Shown piece by piece: positions 60,365 to 64,000 of a stretch of DNA of 64,000 nt. The DNA comes from an uncultured Collinsella sp. (GTDB lineage Bacteria; Actinomycetota; Coriobacteriia; Coriobacteriales; Coriobacteriaceae): positions 58,133 through 122,132 of the forward strand of contig CAKUGT010000002.1 in the NCBI GenBank assembly GCA_934654795.1, read 5' to 3'. The notes below the pieces were generated by a model. That model searched no databases and was not told the DNA's origin. It was given only the letters and a program-made list of their open reading frames with translations. A program made the translations under genes and the position numbers. Within the stretch, counting starts at the first letter, position 1; each line of letters opens with the position of its first letter.

Positions 60365-62224
60365 ATGGCGATTCTTTTGGGATGCGATTCCGTCAGCCTA
60401 GAGTTTCCCACCAAGCATATTTTCGATAGCGTGACGCTCGGCGTGGGCGAGGGCGACCGTATTGGTATTGTCGGCAAAAACGGCGACGGCAAGTCGACGC
60501 TGCTGAGCGTGCTCGCGGGCACGTTGGAGCCCGACGAGGGCCGCGTGACGCATCGCCGCGGCACCACGATCGGGCTGCTCGGCCAAAAGGACCAGCTTGC
60601 CGATACCGATACCGTGCATCGTGCCGTTGTGGGCGACACGCCCGAATACGAGTGGGCGTCGAGCCCCCGCACGCGCCAGATCCTCGCCGGCCTCATCAGT
60701 GATGTGCCCTGGGAGGGCACAGTGGGCGAGCTTTCGGGCGGCCAGCGCCGCCGCGTGGACCTCGCGCGCCTGCTGATCGGCGACTACGACGTGCTCATGC
60801 TCGACGAGCCCACCAACCACCTGGACATGCGCACCATCAACTGGCTCGCGCGCCATCTTAAGGCCCGCTGGCAGCGCGGCCAGGGCGCCATGCTCGTGGT
60901 CACGCACGACCGCTGGTTCTTGGACGAGGTCTGCACTAGCATGTGGGAGGTCCACGACGGCCAGGTCGATCCCTTCGAGGGCGGCTACTCGGCATATATC
61001 CTGCAGCGCGTGGAGCGCGACCGCATGGCCGCCGTCACCGAGGAGCGCCGCCGCAACATGGCGCGCAAGGAGCTCGCGTGGCTGAGCCGCGGCGCCCAGG
61101 CCCGCTCCACCAAGCCCAAGTTTCGCGTGGATGCCGCCCGCGAGCTGATCGCCGACGTGCCGCCCGTGCGCGACGAGCTGGAGCTCAAGCGCCTTGCGGT
61201 GAGCCGTCTGGGCAAGCAGGTCATCGACGTGGTCGACGTGGACGCCGGCTACACCGATAATGACGGCGCGTCCAAGCGGGTGCTCTCCGACGTGACCTGG
61301 CTCATTGGTGCGGGCGACCGCTATGGCCTTTTGGGCGAGAACGGTGCCGGCAAGTCCACGCTGCTCGACGTGATTCAGGGCAAGATCGCCCCCCTGCGCG
61401 GCCGCGTGAAGATCGGCCAGACGGTGCGCTTTGGCGTGCTGTCGCAGCAGCTCGAGGAGCTAGAGCCCTTTATGGGCGATACGATCCGCGAGGTGCTCAG
61501 CAATTACAAGAAGTACTACGTCATCGACGGCAAGGAGACTTCGCCCGAGAAGCTCTGCGAGCGCCTGGGCTTTACGACGCAGCAGCTCTGGAGTCGCATC
61601 GGCGACCTTTCGGGCGGCCAGCGCCGCCGCCTGTCGCTGCTGCTGACGATTCTGGACGAGCCCAACGTGCTCATCCTGGACGAGCCCGGCAACGACCTGG
61701 ATACCGACATGCTGGCGATTGTCGAGGACCTGCTCGACGGCTGGCCCGGCACGCTGATTCTGGTGACGCACGACCGCTTCTTGATGGAGCGCGTGACCGA
61801 CCAGCAGTGGGCGCTGCTCGACGGCCACCTGACGCATATGCCCGGCGGCGTGGACCAGTACCTTCGCCTGTGCAACGCCACCGCCGAGGGTGAGCCCGTG
61901 GGCGCGCCGAGCGCCAAGACCGGCACGTTCGACACCGGCGCGGCGGCGGTTGCGGCCGAGAAGCCAAAGTCGAGCGGTCAGCCCAACGGCCTTTCCAACG
62001 CCGAGCGTCAGAAGCTCCGCCGCGAGGTGAGCTCGCTCGAGCGCAAGATGGAGACGCAGCGCGCCCGCGTGGAGGAGGCCGAGGCCGCGATGGCCCAGGT
62101 CGACCCCACCAACTACACGGCGCTCGGCGAGCAGCAGGCAAAGATCGACGAGGCTCACGCCGTCATGGACGAGCTGGAGATGGCGTGGCTCGAGGCGAGC
62201 GAGAAGCTCGAGGGCGAGGAGTAG
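60365..62224 (+). CDS. ABC-F family ATPase (Uup-like)
   Basis: A 619-residue soluble protein with two ABC domains and no membrane segments. Walker A motifs GKNGDGKSTLL and GENGAGKSTLL, signatures LSGGQRRRVDLA and LSGGQRRRLSLLL, and Walker B MLDEPTNHLD and ILDEPGNDLD. A linker rich in Arg/Lys lies between them. The C-terminus (~540-619) is a coiled coil (RREVSSLERKMETQRARVEEAE) as in Uup. ABC-F proteins act on the ribosome or, for Uup, on DNA structure stability. ATG 60365 follows AAGGAG. The HAD gene starts 6 bases after the stop. Confidence 0.92.
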   Translation: MAILLGCDSVSLEFPTKHIFDSVTLGVGEGDRIGIVGKNGDGKSTLLSVLAGTLEPDEGRVTHRRGTTIGLLGQKDQLADTDTVHRAVVGDTPEYEWASSPRTRQILAGLISDVPWEGTVGELSGGQRRRVDLARLLIGDYDVLMLDEPTNHLDMRTINWLARHLKARWQRGQGAMLVVTHDRWFLDEVCTSMWEVHDGQVDPFEGGYSAYILQRVERDRMAAVTEERRRNMARKELAWLSRGAQARSTKPKFRVDAARELIADVPPVRDELELKRLAVSRLGKQVIDVVDVDAGYTDNDGASKRVLSDVTWLIGAGDRYGLLGENGAGKSTLLDVIQGKIAPLRGRVKIGQTVRFGVLSQQLEELEPFMGDTIREVLSNYKKYYVIDGKETSPEKLCERLGFTTQQLWSRIGDLSGGQRRRLSLLLTILDEPNVLILDEPGNDLDTDMLAIVEDLLDGWPGTLILVTHDRFLMERVTDQQWALLDGHLTHMPGGVDQYLRLCNATAEGEPVGAPSAKTGTFDTGAAAVAAEKPKSSGQPNGLSNAERQKLRREVSSLERKMETQRARVEEAEAAMAQVDPTNYTALGEQQAKIDEAHAVMDELEMAWLEASEKLEGEE

Positions 62225-62230
62225 GCGAGG

Positions 62231-63001
62231 ATGATCAAGGCCGCGTTTTTTGATATCGACGGCACGCTGCTGAGCTTTGAGACGCACCGGATTCCGGCGT
62301 CGGCGCAGCAGGTGCTCGACAGCTTTCACGAGCAGGGGATCGCGTGCGTGATTGCCACGGGCCGTCCGACCTACCAGATGCCGGACTGGCTGTTCGACCT
62401 GGGCTGGGACGCGTACATTACGCTCTCGGGCCAGCACTGCTTTGATGCTGAGGGCGTCTATCGCAGCTGCGCCATTCATCCCGATGATGTGGCTGCGATC
62501 GTGCGCCAGGTGGCCGAGGGGCGCTATGACTCGCTGTGCATGCAGGGCGAGAATTCGTTTGTGAACCGCCTGTCCAAACGCGTGGTGGCTGCGGCCGATA
62601 ACGCGGGTATTTCCTACCACGAAGAGCCGTTTGAGCATGCTTTCGATGCGCCGGTCTACCAGTTCTGCGCTTTTGTGGACCCGGCTGACCAGGGCATTGT
62701 GAATGAGGCCCTGTCGCATTCGACAACCACGCGCTGGTGCGATCTGTTCTGCGACATTATTCCGGCCGACGGTGGCAAGGACCTGGGCGTGGCGGCGACG
62801 CTCGAGCGCCTGGGTATCGACGCGAGCGAGGCGATCGCCTTTGGCGACGGCGAGAACGACCTGTCGATGTTCTCGGCCGTAGGCACGAGCGTGGCCATGG
62901 GCAACGCGCAGGAGACCGTCAAGGCCGCCGCGACCTACGTAACGACCGCCGTAGACGACGACGGCATCTACAACGCCGCGAAGCACTTTGGCCTGATCTA
63001 G
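62231..63001 (+). CDS. Cof-type HAD-IIB sugar-phosphate phosphatase
   Basis: A 256-residue HAD-IIB hydrolase. Motif I is AFFDIDGTLLSFE, motif II VIATGRPTYQ, motif III Lys lies in DGGKDLGVAATL, and motif IV FGDGENDLSMF. The alpha/beta C2 cap identifies the Cof family, which dephosphorylates sugar phosphates and cofactors such as pyridoxal phosphate or FMN. It follows the ABC-F gene by 6 bases, so they are cotranscribed. Confidence 0.92.
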   Translation: MIKAAFFDIDGTLLSFETHRIPASAQQVLDSFHEQGIACVIATGRPTYQMPDWLFDLGWDAYITLSGQHCFDAEGVYRSCAIHPDDVAAIVRQVAEGRYDSLCMQGENSFVNRLSKRVVAAADNAGISYHEEPFEHAFDAPVYQFCAFVDPADQGIVNEALSHSTTTRWCDLFCDIIPADGGKDLGVAATLERLGIDASEAIAFGDGENDLSMFSAVGTSVAMGNAQETVKAAATYVTTAVDDDGIYNAAKHFGLI

Positions 63002-63017
63002 TTACGGGCCGGCACCC

Positions 63018-63065
63018 GGCACTTGGGGACGTTCCTTTTCGGCCGGCAGCTGGGGACACTCCTTG
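63018..63065. repeat. REP-like fragment related to 46266-46312
   Basis: GGCACTTGGGGAC followed by a GCCGGCAG.TGGGGACACTCC segment matches the interior of the element at 46218-46374 with small changes. Confidence 0.55.
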
Positions 63066-63129
63066 CACGCCGCACGCCACGTGCCGCGCGCCGGGGTGAT
63101 GCGCTTCGCCCGCGCGTTTTGTGAAACAC

Positions 63130-63210
63130 GGCTAACTTTTTAGTCAATGTAGTAAGACATGGGCAACTTTTGCGGTAAAGTAAGCCAAGGAAAGTATCCA
63201 AAGGCTAACT
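63130..63210 (+). promoter_or_regulatory. Repeated GGCTAACT motif upstream of DtxR-family gene
   Basis: GGCTAACT occurs at 63130-63137 and 63203-63210, flanking the presumed promoter region. The motif resembles half-sites of actinobacterial iron/manganese repressors (TTAGG/GCTAA type), so autoregulation is plausible. Confidence 0.5.
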
Positions 63211-63234
63211 AGCAATCATCGCGAAAGGCGGCCC

Positions 63235-63624
63235 ATGGCCCTACGTGAATCCGGAGAAGACTACCTCGAATCGATCTACGTTCTTTCGCAACGCCAGGGC
63301 ATCGTGCGCTCGATTGACGTTGCGGAGTACCTCGGCGTGACCAAGGCGAGCGTGTCCAAAGCCATGGCGACGTTGGAGAACAACGGCTACGTCGAGATGG
63401 GCAAACGCGACGTGCATCTGACGGAGCGAGGGCTGGAGGTCGCCCGTCAAATGTGGGAGCGCCACTGCTTTTTCGTGGGGCTGCTCGAGGATGCGGGCGT
63501 GTCGGCCGAGGTGGCGTCGCAAGAGGGCTGCCACATGGAGCATTGCCTGAGCGAGGAAAGCTTTGAGAAGCTAAGGGCGATGCTGAGCCGGGACGCGGTG
63601 GCGGATCCAGCGACGGAATTCTAA
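63235..63624 (+). CDS. DtxR/MntR-family metal-dependent regulator
   Basis: A 129-residue repressor. The N-terminal winged helix-turn-helix is typical (GEDYLESIYVLSQRQGIVRSIDVAEYLGVTKASVSKAM). The dimer/metal domain keeps GCHMEHCLS, matching the family's C/M-x-x-E-H metal ligand block, and ERHCFFVGLL. The protein ends after that domain, without the SH3-like third domain of DtxR/IdeR, so it is MntR-sized. Metal could be Mn or Fe. ATG 63235 follows AAAGG. Two upstream GGCTAACT motifs may be its operator. Confidence 0.9.
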   Translation: MALRESGEDYLESIYVLSQRQGIVRSIDVAEYLGVTKASVSKAMATLENNGYVEMGKRDVHLTERGLEVARQMWERHCFFVGLLEDAGVSAEVASQEGCHMEHCLSEESFEKLRAMLSRDAVADPATEF

Positions 63625-64000
63625 CGAACCCCCAGTAGCGCGGAGTTCGCGCAAAGCGCGAACCAGCGAAAGGGGATAGAGGGCCCAAACAATAACGCGC
63701 CCACTTCATCCCAAAGTCAACAAATCAACTCGCAGCGCCCCTTCAGCAGAACCGCCCTCGCATCCCAGAGAGGCGCGCCTCCCGCGCCGAAACGGCGCGG
63801 GACAGTGACCGGGATCAAAGGCCCTCTCAGCCAAGTCCATTTCAGACAAGGAACCCCGCCAGCAAGCGATGCCAAGAACCTCCAGCAGCGTCACCGCAGG
63901 CCGGGACCGGGTTTGGTTTTGAAAACATTCCGCACTGATATCTTCTGAATTGAAGACGCCGATGGCGTATCCATATACCATTGGCGTCGACACCATCAGA
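63625..64000. other. Structured non-coding stretch at window end
   Basis: Three perfect or near-perfect hairpins occur: 63645-63663 (GTTCGCGC), 63781-63801 (CCCGCGCCG-AAA-CGGCGCGGG) and 63955-63988 (GACGCCGATGG/CCATTGGCGTC). A minus-strand frame is open over most of it but has no ribosome site and unlikely composition. The region may continue beyond the window. Confidence 0.4.

Noticed and set aside
63706..63996. 96-codon minus-strand frame at the window end
   Set aside because: No ribosome site, overlap with several hairpins, and no recognisable domain; more likely structured non-coding DNA.

Overview
The window is about 64 kb of GC-rich, gene-dense bacterial chromosome. Clear Shine-Dalgarno sites (AAGGAG/GAGGAGG types) precede most genes, and start codons are mixed ATG/GTG/TTG. 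Several gene contents fit a gut Coriobacteriia, most likely Collinsella or a close relative: a bile-acid 12-alpha-hydroxysteroid-dehydrogenase-like protein, queuosine genes, a superoxide reductase, a stand-alone FchA-type cyclohydrolase next to FolD, and large secreted proteins with Ala/Gly/Lys-rich tails. That assignment is inference; no rRNA or tRNA was found to fix it.

Layout. 1-10 kb: 3'-part of a SNF2 helicase, superoxide reductase, a glutamine-dependent NAD synthetase homologue that has lost its catalytic motifs, ruvC-ruvA-ruvB, fhs (formate-THF ligase), and a membrane-anchored protein with a PASTA-like domain. 10-18 kb: cation-diffusion transporter, zinc-ribbon protein, small PH-like protein, a Tat-exported PI-PLC-like protein, and two tandem paralogous lipoproteins. 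18-24 kb: fchA-folD, a 230-bp inverted-repeat element, a C69 dipeptidase, and a phasin-like/ABC1-kinase pair. 24-31 kb: a cobalamin riboswitch leading into two overlapping genes for surface proteins with transcobalamin-like (DUF4430) domains, then an array of ~61-bp palindromic repeats. 31-41 kb: two GtrA proteins, class III fructose-bisphosphatase, DegV protein, TIM-barrel protein, a 56-aa membrane peptide, an rRNA m5C methyltransferase, a MetRS-like synthetase with a variant KMSKS site, and a DUF3267 protein. 41-48 kb: queH-queA, a tail-anchored coiled-coil protein, the HSDH-like dehydrogenase, tgt and a LOG-family protein. Two copies of a covarying RNA-like structure lie directly 3' of queA and of the dehydrogenase gene. 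48-53 kb is an accessory patch: RelB/YafQ-type toxin-antitoxin, a frameshifted primase-helicase of the TOTE conflict type, and a second copy of the 230-bp inverted-repeat element. 53-64 kb: DegV, HAD phosphatase, M20 dipeptidase, pstSCAB, an ABC-F protein, a Cof-type HAD phosphatase, and a DtxR-family regulator with a repeated upstream motif.

Functional themes. One-carbon metabolism: Fhs makes formyl-THF. FchA and FolD sit in one operon, and FolD lacks the lysine needed for cyclohydrolase, so FchA probably supplies that step. Queuosine: QueA, QueH and Tgt are within 7 kb. Corrinoid capture: the B12-riboswitch operon is the strongest candidate for a little-described system.

Intergenic DNA is unusually rich in symmetric elements. 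I see at least five families: the 230-bp element, the 61-bp array, TTGCGGTGGAATAG hairpins (three copies), GACTAGTC/GACGTTCTT palindromes, and the covarying RNA. All positions were read by eye; family assignments come from motif recognition and not from database searches.
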